Positions 17,355 through 26,194 of a stretch of 64,000 nucleotides of DNA are shown here, piece by piece. Numbering within the stretch: the first letter of the stretch is position 1; every line of letters begins with the position of its first letter. The translations under genes were made by a program, and so were the position numbers. The notes beneath the pieces were generated by a model. The model saw nothing but the letters and a program-made list of their open reading frames with translations. It ran no database searches and was not told the DNA's origin. The DNA comes from Kineococcus aurantiacus (GTDB taxonomy: Bacteria; Actinomycetota; Actinomycetes; Actinomycetales; Kineococcaceae), in contig NZ_JACCBB010000001.1 in assembly GCF_013409345.1 (NCBI RefSeq), positions 2,604,001-2,668,000 of the forward strand. Direction: 5' to 3'.

Positions 17355-17414
17355 GGCCGCGCACCCGCCCGCTCGTGGTGCTCGCCGTCGCCCCCTGGTG
17401 GCCGGGGAGCGGGG

Positions 17415-18029
17415 TCAGCGGCCCCCGCGCTCGCGGGCCCGCGCCTTGATCCGAGCGATGACCTCGCCCTTGGCGTCGGCGTAGGCGTTCGTGTCGTCCC
17501 AGTCCCGGGCCATCAGCTCCCGCTTGGTGCGCTCGTACAGGGCGCGGTCGTCGGCGTCGGCCCGCAGGTGGTCGCGCAGCAGCAGGTACTCGCCGACGGC
17601 GGCGTCGCCGCGGGCGTACACGTGGACGTGGACGTCGCGGGCGGGGGTGCGCACGAGGCGGTGCCCCGGTTCGCGGACCCGCAGCTCGTACCCGGCGGCG
17701 AGGAGCCGGTCGAGGTGGTCCTCCTCGGCCGTGACGTCGTCGACCGCCACGACGACGTCGACGACCGGTTTGGCCGCCAGCCCGGGCACGGACGTGGACC
17801 CGATGTGCTCGACGTCGGCGTCCACCCCGGTCAGCGCGGAGCGGATCCGGTCGTGGTGCTCGCGGTAGACGTCCGGCCACCGGTCGTCGTACTCGTGCAG
17901 CCCGACCCGCAGGGCCTCCACGCCCCCCACGAGCTCGACGGTCGTGACGTCCGGCCGGCGCTGCGCGCGGCGCCCGCTCCCGTGCTGGTCCCCGTGCCCG
18001 TCCTGGTTCCCGTCCCGGTGCTCGCTCAC
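17415..18029 (-). CDS. GrpB family protein (nucleotidyltransferase fold)
   Basis: About 204 aa from GTG 18029; the start is uncertain because the first 35 residues are a low-complexity His/Asp/Gln/Gly stretch with no clear ribosome site. The GrpB core has YDDRWPDVYREHHDRI, VEHIGSTSVPGLAAKPVVDVVVAV and VHVYARGDAAVGEYLLLRDHLRA. The family has a nucleotidyltransferase-like fold, sometimes fused to dephospho-CoA kinase, and its reaction is not established. Convergent with uppP, 60 bp apart. Confidence 0.83.
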   Translation of the reverse strand: MSEHRDGNQDGHGDQHGSGRRAQRRPDVTTVELVGGVEALRVGLHEYDDRWPDVYREHHDRIRSALTGVDADVEHIGSTSVPGLAAKPVVDVVVAVDDVTAEEDHLDRLLAAGYELRVREPGHRLVRTPARDVHVHVYARGDAAVGEYLLLRDHLRADADDRALYERTKRELMARDWDDTNAYADAKGEVIARIKARARERGGR

Positions 18030-18145
18030 GCCGCCATCGTCGCAGGGCGCCCCCACCGGGCCGCGCGCCCCGCCCTGCCCGGTCGGCCGCCGCGGCCCCT
18101 GGGACGATGGGACGCAAGCGATCGCCCTCCCGTCAGGAGCAGCTC

Positions 18146-19117
18146 ATGACCACCCTGCCCGCCACACCGGACCGCAACCTCGCCCTGGAGCTCGTCCGGG
18201 CCACCGAGGCGGCGGCGATCCGGGCGACCCCGTTCATCGGTCGCGGCGACAAGAACGCCGCCGACGGCGCCGCCGTCGACGCGATGCGCACGTTCCTCGG
18301 CACCGTCGACTTCGCCGGGGTCGTCGTCATCGGCGAGGGCGAGAAGGACGAGGCGCCGATGCTGTTCAACGGTGAGCAGGTGGGTACCGGCAACGGCCCG
18401 GCGTGCGACATCGCCGTCGACCCCATCGACGGCACCTCGCTGACGGCGCTGGGCCGCCGCAACGCGATCTCGATGATCGCGGCCGCCGACCGGGGCGCCA
18501 TGCTCGACGCCCACACCGTCTTCTACATGGAGAAGATCGTCACCGGCCCCGAGGGCGTCGGCGTCGTCGACCTGCGCCAGCCCATCGGCGAGAACGTCCG
18601 GGCGCTGGCGAAGGCGAAGGGCAAGGACGTCTCCGAGATCCAGGTCGGCGTCCTGGACCGGCCCCGGCACGAGCAGCTCATCGCCGACATCCGCGCCGCC
18701 GGCGCCGGGACCCGCCTCCTGCTCGACGGGGACGTCATGGGCGGGATCGGCGCGGCCTCCTACGAGGGCCGGCTCGACATGTGCGTGGGGATCGGCGGCA
18801 GCCCCGAGGGCGTCGCGACGGCGTGCGCCATCAAGGCGCTCGGCGGGCTCATCCAGGCGCGGCTGGCCCCGAAGACCGACGAGGAGAAGCAGCACGGCCT
18901 CGACGCGGGGCTGAAGTTCGACCACGTGTACACCGCCGAGGAACTGGTCAGGGGCGACAACACCTTCTTCGTCGCCACCGGCGTCACCGACGGCGACCTC
19001 GTCGACGGGGTGCGCCGCCTGGGGCCGGTCATCCGCACCGAGTCGATCGCCCTGCGCGCCCGCTCCGGGACGATCCGGTTCGTCCGCGCCGACCACCTCG
19101 CGGAGAAGTGGCTCTGA
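18146..19117 (+). CDS. glpX: Class II fructose-1,6-bisphosphatase
   Basis: 323 aa from ATG 18146 with AGGAG upstream. Gluconeogenic enzyme converting fructose 1,6-bisphosphate to fructose 6-phosphate; in Actinobacteria GlpX is usually the only FBPase. Motifs: FIGRGDKNAADGAA, VIGEGEKDEAPM, DIAVDPIDGTSLTALG (metal site) and GDVMGGIGAASYEGRLD. Length is normal. The next gene converges on it. Confidence 0.96.
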   Translation: MTTLPATPDRNLALELVRATEAAAIRATPFIGRGDKNAADGAAVDAMRTFLGTVDFAGVVVIGEGEKDEAPMLFNGEQVGTGNGPACDIAVDPIDGTSLTALGRRNAISMIAAADRGAMLDAHTVFYMEKIVTGPEGVGVVDLRQPIGENVRALAKAKGKDVSEIQVGVLDRPRHEQLIADIRAAGAGTRLLLDGDVMGGIGAASYEGRLDMCVGIGGSPEGVATACAIKALGGLIQARLAPKTDEEKQHGLDAGLKFDHVYTAEELVRGDNTFFVATGVTDGDLVDGVRRLGPVIRTESIALRARSGTIRFVRADHLAEKWL

Positions 19118-19133
19118 GCGGGTAGGCCGGGTC

Positions 19134-20198
19134 TCAGCCGAACCAGCCCGACGGGACGACCCGGCGGGCCAGGGCCGCGGCGCGGGTGGGCGGGAGACCC
19201 GTGAAACCCTGCGCCGCGACCCGGTCCCCGCCCCGGCCCGCGACCCGGTCCCAGGTCCCCACGACGCGCCCGCCGGCGACCACCGTCCCGCGGAACACGC
19301 CGTTGCCGCCGGGGGTCACCCGGTCGGCGTGCTCGGGGGCCAGGACGTGGGAGCGGTCGGCGTAGCCGAGCAGGAACTCGTCGAAACCCGGCAGCACGTG
19401 CAGGCCCCGCGCGGCCCGGCGGTGCGCCGCGACGAGGTCCGGCAGCCCCGGGTCGAGGAGGTGCTCGACGCCGTCGACGAGGGCCGTCTCGAACTCCCCG
19501 CGCACCGCGGCGAAACCCTCCCGCGCCCGGCCCAGCGGCAGCTTCGTCCACGCCGCGAAGTCCGCGGCGGTCGCCGGCCCGTGACCGCGCAGGTAGCGGC
19601 GGGCCCACTCCGCGAGCGGGTCCGGCGGGTCCCGGCGGTCTCTGACCCACTCGCCCGCCGGGACGAACAGCTGCTCCCGGCCGCGCACCGGCCCCTGGCA
19701 CAACGCACCGGTCAGGGCCAGGTGGACGATCAGGTGGTACCCGCGCCCGGCGGCCGTGGCCTGCCCGGCGGCCTCGAACGCGGCAAGGAGCCCGGCGCGG
19801 GTCAGCCCGGCGCGGGTGAGCGAGCGCGCCGCGGTCCCGCGCGCGACGTCCAGGTCGGCCGGGGAGATCCCCAGCTGCTCGCGCCGCCGCGCGGTGGCGG
19901 CCACGGTCCGGCCCGCGCACAGCTCCAGCACCCAGAACAGGTCCGCCGCGGGGAGCAGGTGCAGCGTCCCGCGCTGGGGCCAGGACCGGACGACCCGGCC
20001 CGCGTCCAGCGCTGCGGCCAGCCCGTCGACGGTCCCGCCCGCGGTGCGCAGGGCCACGGCCGTCGCGGCGGCGCGCAGGTCCTGCGCCTGCACGGCCGCG
20101 AGGTGCTCGACGACGTCGGCGGCCCCGTCCAGGACGGGCACCACGCGCTGGGCCACCAGCCGCCAGGTGCCGACGTCCTGCGCCGCGAGCCCGCTCAC
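19134..20198 (-). CDS. Winged-helix DNA-binding protein of the AlkZ/YcaQ-like family
   Basis: 354 aa. The family signature stretches are visible: HLAAVQAQDLRAA, SWPQRGTLHLLPAADLFWVL, LPGFDEFLLGYADRS and the C-terminal VVPSGWFG. Relatives such as AlkZ and YcaQ are DNA glycosylases that excise bulky or crosslinked adducts, using a QxQ or QxD motif; here QAQD is the candidate. Most actinobacterial members are uncharacterised, so repair activity is inferred. It could form an operon with the membrane protein gene upstream (20239-21285), 40 bp away. Confidence 0.8.
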   Translation of the reverse strand: MSGLAAQDVGTWRLVAQRVVPVLDGAADVVEHLAAVQAQDLRAAATAVALRTAGGTVDGLAAALDAGRVVRSWPQRGTLHLLPAADLFWVLELCAGRTVAATARRREQLGISPADLDVARGTAARSLTRAGLTRAGLLAAFEAAGQATAAGRGYHLIVHLALTGALCQGPVRGREQLFVPAGEWVRDRRDPPDPLAEWARRYLRGHGPATAADFAAWTKLPLGRAREGFAAVRGEFETALVDGVEHLLDPGLPDLVAAHRRAARGLHVLPGFDEFLLGYADRSHVLAPEHADRVTPGGNGVFRGTVVAGGRVVGTWDRVAGRGGDRVAAQGFTGLPPTRAAALARRVVPSGWFG

Positions 20199-20238
20199 GC
20201 GCCCGCGGCGGACGGTGCGGGGGTGCGGTGGCCGGGGG

Positions 20239-21285
20239 TCACGCGGGGCCGGTCCGCGGCCGGTCCGACGGCAGCAGGGTGACGACGAGCAGGCCGACGG
20301 GCGCCAGGAGGAGCGCCCCGCCGACCACGGGCAGGCCGTCGTACCCGATGACCGCCCCGGCGGGGGCCAGGACCGCCATCGACACCACCCCGCCGACCAC
20401 CGCGGGGACCACCAGCAGCGCCGGGACCAGACCGACGGCGACCCCGACGGCGGCCAGGACCAGGGGGCGCACCCACGGCGACCGGGCGCCGGGCAGGACG
20501 AAGGGGGCCAGGGCCGTCACCAGGGCCGCGCCGGCGGCCCACAGCTGCCCGCGCACCTGCACCGAGCCCCCGGACGGTTCCAGCAGCACCACCAGGCACG
20601 CCAGCGGCATCAGCACCGCCACCCGCGCCGCGCCGCGCGTCCGCGCGCACCGCAGGGCGCACCCGGCCACGACGAGCAGCGACGCCACGGCCGCCACGAG
20701 GTCCGAGGCGCCCAGGTCGGCGGGCAGCCACGGCCGGTAGCGGTCGGTGCCGAACCCCTGGAGCACCAGCACCGGCACCGTCACCGCGGCCAGGACGCCG
20801 GGGGCCAGGTCCCACGCCCGCGACGACGGCGCCGGTCGCCCCACGGGTCGTCCCACCCGGCGCGCGGCCAGCACCGCGAGCGCGGTGACCGCGGCCACGG
20901 CCCCCAGCAGGGCGGCCGCCGCGGCCGGCGGGTCCCACCCGTCCACCCGGTGCCCCAGGGCGACGTTCGCCACGACCAGCGCCGCGACCGCCGCGGCCCA
21001 GCCGGCCACCGCGCCGCGGCGCCGGCCCAGCAGCAGACCCGCACCGGCGGCGACGGCGACCATCCCCGCCAGGCGCGCGTCGTGGGCGAGCAGCACCAGT
21101 TCGCCCTCGCCGGGCATCTGCGCGGTGTGGTCCCCGCGCAGGGCGGCCAGCTCCCCGGCCCGGGCGGCGGACGTGCTGGAGGCGGCCAGCCCCCACGCCC
21201 AGGCCCCCAGCAGCACCGCCGCGCCCCCGAGCGGGCCGGCGGACCGGCCCCCGGTGCGGGCCCGGTCGAACCCCGTGGTCTCCAC
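20239..21285 (-). CDS. Uncharacterised integral membrane protein
   Basis: 348 aa, about nine or ten hydrophobic segments rich in Ala, Val, Leu and Gly; no motif I can assign. Between the first and second segments is a short polar stretch (TSAARAGELAALRGDHTAQMPGE). No catalytic residues stand out. It is upstream of the AlkZ-like gene in the same direction. Codon usage looks like its neighbours, so there is no sign of recent acquisition. Confidence 0.65.
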   Translation of the reverse strand: METTGFDRARTGGRSAGPLGGAAVLLGAWAWGLAASSTSAARAGELAALRGDHTAQMPGEGELVLLAHDARLAGMVAVAAGAGLLLGRRRGAVAGWAAAVAALVVANVALGHRVDGWDPPAAAAALLGAVAAVTALAVLAARRVGRPVGRPAPSSRAWDLAPGVLAAVTVPVLVLQGFGTDRYRPWLPADLGASDLVAAVASLLVVAGCALRCARTRGAARVAVLMPLACLVVLLEPSGGSVQVRGQLWAAGAALVTALAPFVLPGARSPWVRPLVLAAVGVAVGLVPALLVVPAVVGGVVSMAVLAPAGAVIGYDGLPVVGGALLLAPVGLLVVTLLPSDRPRTGPA

Positions 21286-21392
21286 GTCCTCAGCGTGCCG
21301 CGGCCGGCCCGCGAGGGGAAGCGGTGCGGGCCGGACGTCGACGGGTGTTCACCCGGCCCCCGCCGGTGGCACCCCCCGCCGGTGGTGCGGTC

Positions 21393-22148
21393 TCAGCGCA
21401 GGAGGTACAGGCCCGAGACGACCGACAACCCCAGCACCCACTTCTCGAACGTCCTGATGTCCAGCCGCTTCGCCAGCCACCAGCCGACGAACGCCCCCAC
21501 GACGACCGCCGGGGCCAGGCGCAGGTCCAGCCACAGGGAGTCGACGGCGATGAGCCCCAGCGCGACGCTGAACGGCACCTTGAAGCAGTTCACGATGAAG
21601 AAGAACCACGCGCCGGTGCCCAGGAAGGACATGACGCCCAGGCCCATGGTGAACAGGTAGATGGACATGGGGGCACCACCGGCGTTGGCGACCATCGTCG
21701 CGAAACCCGCGAGGAACCCGAAACCCAGGGCCGTCCACCGGCGGCGGGTCACCGACATCGGCGGCGCGTCCCCCTGCGCGCGCAGCTTGCGCTGCCGCCA
21801 CAGGTGGATGACGACGAGCAGGACCAGCAGCACGCCGATGGAACGGCGCATGACCGTGTCGTCGACGATCCGCACGAACCCCGCCCCGGCGACGACCCCG
21901 ACCGCGACGTACGGGAAGAGCCGCACGAGCAGCCCCCAGTCGGCGTGCCGGCGGTACAGCGAGATCGCGAACAGGTCGCCGAGGATCAGCAGGGGCAGGA
22001 TGAGGCCCGTGGACTCCTTCGCGGGCAGCACGGCCGCGAAGATCGCGATGGCGATGGTGCCGGCACCCCCGATGGAGGTCTTGGAGAACCCGATGACGAG
22101 GGCCGCCAGGTACAGGGGGATCAGCTGCGTCGTCGTCAGGTCCAGCAC
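21393..22148 (-). CDS. TSUP family transporter (TauE/SafE)
   Basis: About 251 aa from GTG 22148. Seven to eight TM segments; ALVIGFSKTSIGGAGTIAIA at the N-terminus and GFLAGFATMVANAGGAPMSIYL in the middle are the two family repeats. TSUP proteins move sulfite, sulfonates or other organic anions across the membrane. The start is only 18 bp from the divergent dinB start, so promoters must overlap the opposite genes or the mRNAs are leaderless. A downstream start is possible but would cut TM1. Confidence 0.85.
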   Translation of the reverse strand: MLDLTTTQLIPLYLAALVIGFSKTSIGGAGTIAIAIFAAVLPAKESTGLILPLLILGDLFAISLYRRHADWGLLVRLFPYVAVGVVAGAGFVRIVDDTVMRRSIGVLLVLLVVIHLWRQRKLRAQGDAPPMSVTRRRWTALGFGFLAGFATMVANAGGAPMSIYLFTMGLGVMSFLGTGAWFFFIVNCFKVPFSVALGLIAVDSLWLDLRLAPAVVVGAFVGWWLAKRLDIRTFEKWVLGLSVVSGLYLLR

Positions 22149-22166
22149 CGTGGGAGCGTACTCGTC

Positions 22167-23561
22167 GTGACCGACCCCACCCGGCCGGGTGTGATGCACC
22201 TGGACCTCGACGCGTTCTTCGCGGCGGTGGAGCAGCGGGACAAACCGTCGTTGCGCGGCAAGCCCGTCGTCGTGGGCGGCACGGGGGGCCGCGGGGTCGT
22301 CGCCACCGCCAGCTACGAGGCGCGGGTGTTCGGGATCGGCTCGGCCATGCCCACCGCGCGCGCCCGGCGGTTGTGCCCGAACGCCGCCTACCTCGCGGGC
22401 CGCTTCGAGGCCTACCGGGCGGTGTCGCACGAGGTGATGGAGCTGGCGCACGAGCTGTCGCCGCTCGTGGAGCCGCTGTCGCTGGACGAGGCGTTCGTGG
22501 ACCTCACCGCCGGGCACGACGACCTGGACGCCGAACGGGCCGGGGCGGTCGCGCAGCGGTTCCGCGCCGCCGTGCGCGCCCGGACGGGCCTGACCGTCTC
22601 CGTGGGCGTCGCGGCGAGCAAGCTCGTCGCCAAGATCGCCTCGGACCTGCGCAAACCCGACGCCCTCGTCGTGGTGCCGCCCGCCGAGCAGGAGGCGCTG
22701 CTGTCGCCGCTGAGCGTGCGCAGGATCCCCGGCGTGGGGACGGTGACGGGGGACCGGCTGGCGCGGTCGGGGGTGCGCACGATCGGGGACCTGGCCGCGG
22801 CCGACGAGGGGGAACTGGTCCGGATGCTCGGCAAGGCGCACGGCACGGCGCTGCTGGCGTACGCCCGGGGGGTCGACCCGCGCCCCGTCGTGCCCGAGCG
22901 GGAGGCGAAGTCCGTCTCGGCGGAGGAGACGTTCGCCGTCGACCTCACCGACCGCCGCGACCTGGGGGAACGGCTGCGGCGCATGGCCGACCGGGTCGCG
23001 GCCCGGCTGACGGCCTCGGGCCTGTCGGGCCGGACCGTGACGATCAAGGTGCGGCGGTACGACTTCTCCACCCTCAACCGGTCCCGGACGCTGCCGCACG
23101 CCACGAACACGGCGCGGGAGATCACCCGGTACGCGGGCGAGCTGCTCGACGCCGTCGACGTCGCCGACGGCGTCCGGCTGCTGGGGGTGGGGGTGTCCGG
23201 GCTCGGGGAGTTCAGCCAGGCCGACCTGCTGGCCGAGCTGGAGGACGAGCTGGAGGACGAGCTGGAGGACGGTCCCGAGGACCCCGAGGAGGCCGGTGAC
23301 GGCCACGAGGAGGGGAAGGAGGGTCCGCCGGTGTCGGCGCAGCCGTACGGCCCGCCCGCGGCGGGCGGGTGGCGTCCCGGGCAGGACGTCGCGCACGCCG
23401 GGTTCGGGCCCGGCTGGGTCCAGGGGTCGGGCGCCGGTCGCGTCACGGTCCGGTTCGAGGGGCCGCACACCCCCGTGGGGCGGGTCCGCACCTTCCGCGA
23501 CGACGACCCCGACCTCGTCCCCGCCGACCCGCCCGCGTTCGACCCGGGGCGGTGGCCGTGA
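22167..23561 (+). CDS. dinB: DNA polymerase IV (Y family) with actinobacterial C-terminal extension
   Basis: 464 aa from GTG 22167 (ATG 22194 is the alternative). Error-prone lesion-bypass polymerase. Catalytic acidic residues are in [16 protein letters not shown] and [26 protein letters not shown] is the thumb HhH, and the little finger follows. After about residue 355 there is a Glu/Asp-rich linker with three ELED repeats and then a module [29 protein letters not shown] seen in actinobacterial Pol IV. It lacks an obvious C-terminal beta-clamp peptide. Its stop overlaps the start of the glycosylase gene by 4 bp. Confidence 0.93.
   Translation: [464 protein letters not shown]
23235..23270 (+). 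repeat. Three tandem 12-bp repeats inside dinB
   Basis: GAGCTGGAGGAC repeated three times without change, encoding Glu-Leu-Glu-Asp three times in the acidic linker between the polymerase and the C-terminal module. Being in frame, copy-number change would only lengthen or shorten the linker. Confidence 0.9.
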
Positions 23562-24370
23562 AGCTGGAGGTGCCGGGCGGGCTGCCCGCGGAGCCGCTGC
23601 GCCGGTTCCTGCTGGCCCACACCGTGCCGGGGGCCGAGACCCACCTCGACGGCGTGCACCGCAGGGTGTTCCCCGGCGGGGTCGAGGCGACCGTGGACGT
23701 CGGCACGGGGGAGCGGTGCGAGGTCGTCCACGTCACCGGTCCCGTCGCGCCGGAGGTCGTGCGCCGCTGGCTGGACCTGGACGGCGACCACGCGCGCGCC
23801 GAGCGGCACCTGTCCGCCGACCCGCTGCTGGCGCCCCTGGTCGCGGCCCGCCCGGGGCTGCGGGTCCCCCGGGCGGTGTCGGGCGCGGAGACCGCGCTGC
23901 TGACGGTCCTGGGCCAGCAGGTGTCGCTGGCGGCGGCGCGCACGTTCGCGGGCCGCCTCGTCGCGGCCTACGGCACCCCGCGCGAGACCCTCGTGGAGTT
24001 CCCCGCCCCCGCGGCCCTGGCCGCCGCCGGGCCCGACGCGATCCGCGCCGTCACGGGGGTCACCGGGGCCCGGGCCCGCACGCTGCACGTCCTGTCGACC
24101 GTCCTGGCCGACGGCCTGGACCTGGACACCGCCGACCCGGCCGCGGCCCGCGCCGAGCTGCTGGCCCTGCCCGGCATCGGGCCGTGGACGGCCGACTACG
24201 TCGCGCTGCGGGTGTTCGGGGACTCCGACGCCTTCCTGCCCTCCGACCTGGTGCTGCGCCGGGCCCTGGGGCGGGTCCCGGCGCGCGAGGCCGCGGCGCG
24301 GGCCGAGCCGTGGCGCCCGTGGCGCGGGTACGCGCTGCTGCACCTGTGGACCGCGGAGGTCTTCGCCTGA
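23558..24370 (+). CDS. AlkA-like DNA-3-methyladenine glycosylase (HhH-GPD)
   Basis: 270 aa from GTG 23558, which overlaps the dinB TGA (translational coupling). Base-excision glycosylase for alkylated bases. The helix-hairpin-helix is LPGIGPWTADYVALRV and the catalytic Asp is in DAFLPSDLVLRRAL; LGQQVSLAAARTFAGRLV is the preceding HhH-GPD helix. It corresponds to the glycosylase part of AlkA; there is no Ada domain. Pairing a lesion-bypass polymerase and a glycosylase in one transcript suggests a shared response to alkylation damage. Confidence 0.9.
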   Translation: MKLEVPGGLPAEPLRRFLLAHTVPGAETHLDGVHRRVFPGGVEATVDVGTGERCEVVHVTGPVAPEVVRRWLDLDGDHARAERHLSADPLLAPLVAARPGLRVPRAVSGAETALLTVLGQQVSLAAARTFAGRLVAAYGTPRETLVEFPAPAALAAAGPDAIRAVTGVTGARARTLHVLSTVLADGLDLDTADPAAARAELLALPGIGPWTADYVALRVFGDSDAFLPSDLVLRRALGRVPAREAAARAEPWRPWRGYALLHLWTAEVFA

Positions 24371-24451
24371 CCTCTCCGCCCGAGCGCCCGGTTCGGCACG
24401 GCCCCCCGGCCGCGGGCGCGGGGTTCCTGCACGGTTCGCTACGGTGCGTGC

Positions 24452-25186
24452 ATGAACGGAGTCGTGGTGGTGACCGGCGGTAGTCGCGGGATCGGGGCGG
24501 CCGTCGTCCGGGCCCTCGCCGCCCGCGGGGTGCCGACGTGCTTCAGCTACTCCACGCACCGCGAGGCCGCCGACGACGTCGCAGCCACCGCCCGGGACCT
24601 GGGGACCCCCTCCCTCGCCGTCCAGGCCGACGTGTCCGTCGAGGGCGACGTCCGCCGCCTGTTCCGCGCCGCCGCCGGGCTGGGACCCGTCACCGGCCTG
24701 GTCAACAACGCCGGCATCACCGCGCTGCAGACGCGGGTCGTCGACCTCGAGGTCGACCGGATCCGCCGCGTCCTCGACGTCAACGTCGTCGGGTCGTTCC
24801 TGTGCGCGCGCGAGGCCGTCAAGCACCTGAGCGCCGCCGGCGGCGGGACCATCGTCAACGTCTCCTCCCGGGCCGCGGTCTCCGGCAGCCCCTTCGAGTA
24901 CGTCGACTACGCCGCCTCCAAGGCCGCCGTCGACGCCCTGACCGTCGGCCTGGCCCACGAGGTCGCCGCCGACGGCATCCGCGTCGTCGGGGTCCGGCCC
25001 GGGCTGATCCGCACCGACATCCACGCCAGCTCCGGGGAACCGGGCCGGGTGGAGCGGCTGCAGAAGACGGTCCCCCTGGGCCGGGCGGGGGAACCGGACG
25101 AGGTCGCCGAGGCCGTCGTGTGGCTGCTGTCGGAGTCGGCGAGCTTCGTCACCGGCACGACCCTGGACGTCGCCGGCGGCCGCTGA
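24452..25186 (+). CDS. SDR family oxidoreductase
   Basis: 244 aa. TGGSRGIGAAV cofactor motif, NNAGIT, catalytic Ser in NVSSRAAV, Tyr-x3-Lys in YAASKAAVD, and a FabG-like end (LDVAGGR). The stretch CFSYSTHR after strand 2 suggests NADPH. Substrate unknown. It is downstream of the repair operon but 81 bp away, and convergent with the LysR gene. Confidence 0.86.
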   Translation: MNGVVVVTGGSRGIGAAVVRALAARGVPTCFSYSTHREAADDVAATARDLGTPSLAVQADVSVEGDVRRLFRAAAGLGPVTGLVNNAGITALQTRVVDLEVDRIRRVLDVNVVGSFLCAREAVKHLSAAGGGTIVNVSSRAAVSGSPFEYVDYAASKAAVDALTVGLAHEVAADGIRVVGVRPGLIRTDIHASSGEPGRVERLQKTVPLGRAGEPDEVAEAVVWLLSESASFVTGTTLDVAGGR

Positions 25187-25212
25187 CCGCGGCCGACCAC
25201 GGCCGGGCCCCG

Positions 25213-26136
25213 CTACAGCAGCCGCGAACCGCGGGCGACGACGAGGTCGCGGAAGGCCGAGGCCACCCGCGGCAGCGGCTCGTCGCGCCGCACCAGCCCC
25301 AGCGTGCGGGTCGACGTGGGCCCGGCCAGCGGCCGTTCCACCACGCCCGCGAACGTCTCCGAGGTGCCCCGCTGGGCCGCCGGCAGCACCGCCACCCCCA
25401 GCCCCGCGGCCACCAGCCCCCGGATGGTGTGCGCGTCCTGCCCCTCGAAGGCGACCCGCGGGACGACGCCCGCCTGCGCGAACAGCGCCTCGGCGGCCTC
25501 CCGCAACCCGTAGCCCGGTTCGAACAGCACGAAGTCCTCCCCGGCGACCGCCGACAACCCCAGCGGGCCGGGCACCGCCAGCGGGTGGTCCTCCGGCAGC
25601 GCGAGCACGAGGGGCTGCTCCAGCAGGGCGTCGCACCGCAGGCCCGGCCGGTCCGGCAGCGGGGAGGTCAGCACCAGGTCGACCTCCCCGCGCGTGAGCT
25701 GGTCCAGCAGCGCGCCCGCGGCGCCCTGGTGCAGCTCGAACCGCACCCCGGGGTGGGCTTCGCGGAACGCCCGCACGAGGGCGGGGACGGCCGCCGCGCC
25801 GAGGGTGTGCAGGAAACCCAGCGCGACCCGGCCCGTCTCGACGGCGTCGTCCTCCCGCACGGTCCGCACCCCGCGCTCCACCTCCGCCAGCGCCCGCGCG
25901 GCCGTCGCGGCCAGCGCCCGCCCGGCCGCCGTCAGCCGCACGCCGCGCCCCTGCGGCACCAGCAGCGGGACCCCCACCGCGCGCTGGACGCGGGCCAGGG
26001 CCCGGCTGACCGTGGGCTGCTGCAGGCCCAGCGCCTCGGCGGTCCGCGTCACGTGCTCCTGCTCCCCGAGGGCCGCCAGGACCTGCAGCGGCCCCGCGAG
26101 CACCTCCACCGCGTCCTCCACCCCCGAAGTGTGCAT
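25213..26136 (-). CDS. LysR family transcriptional regulator
   Basis: 307 aa. N-terminal winged helix (HVTRTAEALGLQQPTVSRALARVQRAVGVPLLVPQGRGVRLT, residues about 28-70) and a periplasmic-binding-like effector domain. Divergent from the MFS gene at 26195 with a 58-bp spacer, the classical LysR layout, so it probably controls that exporter and the sirtuin gene behind it. The inducer is unknown. Confidence 0.92.
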   Translation of the reverse strand: MHTSGVEDAVEVLAGPLQVLAALGEQEHVTRTAEALGLQQPTVSRALARVQRAVGVPLLVPQGRGVRLTAAGRALAATAARALAEVERGVRTVREDDAVETGRVALGFLHTLGAAAVPALVRAFREAHPGVRFELHQGAAGALLDQLTRGEVDLVLTSPLPDRPGLRCDALLEQPLVLALPEDHPLAVPGPLGLSAVAGEDFVLFEPGYGLREAAEALFAQAGVVPRVAFEGQDAHTIRGLVAAGLGVAVLPAAQRGTSETFAGVVERPLAGPTSTRTLGLVRRDEPLPRVASAFRDLVVARGSRLL

Positions 26137-26194
26137 GAATCTCGCCCGGAGCAGGCATTGGACGCATGGGTCCGGGCGTTCCTACCGTCGGACC

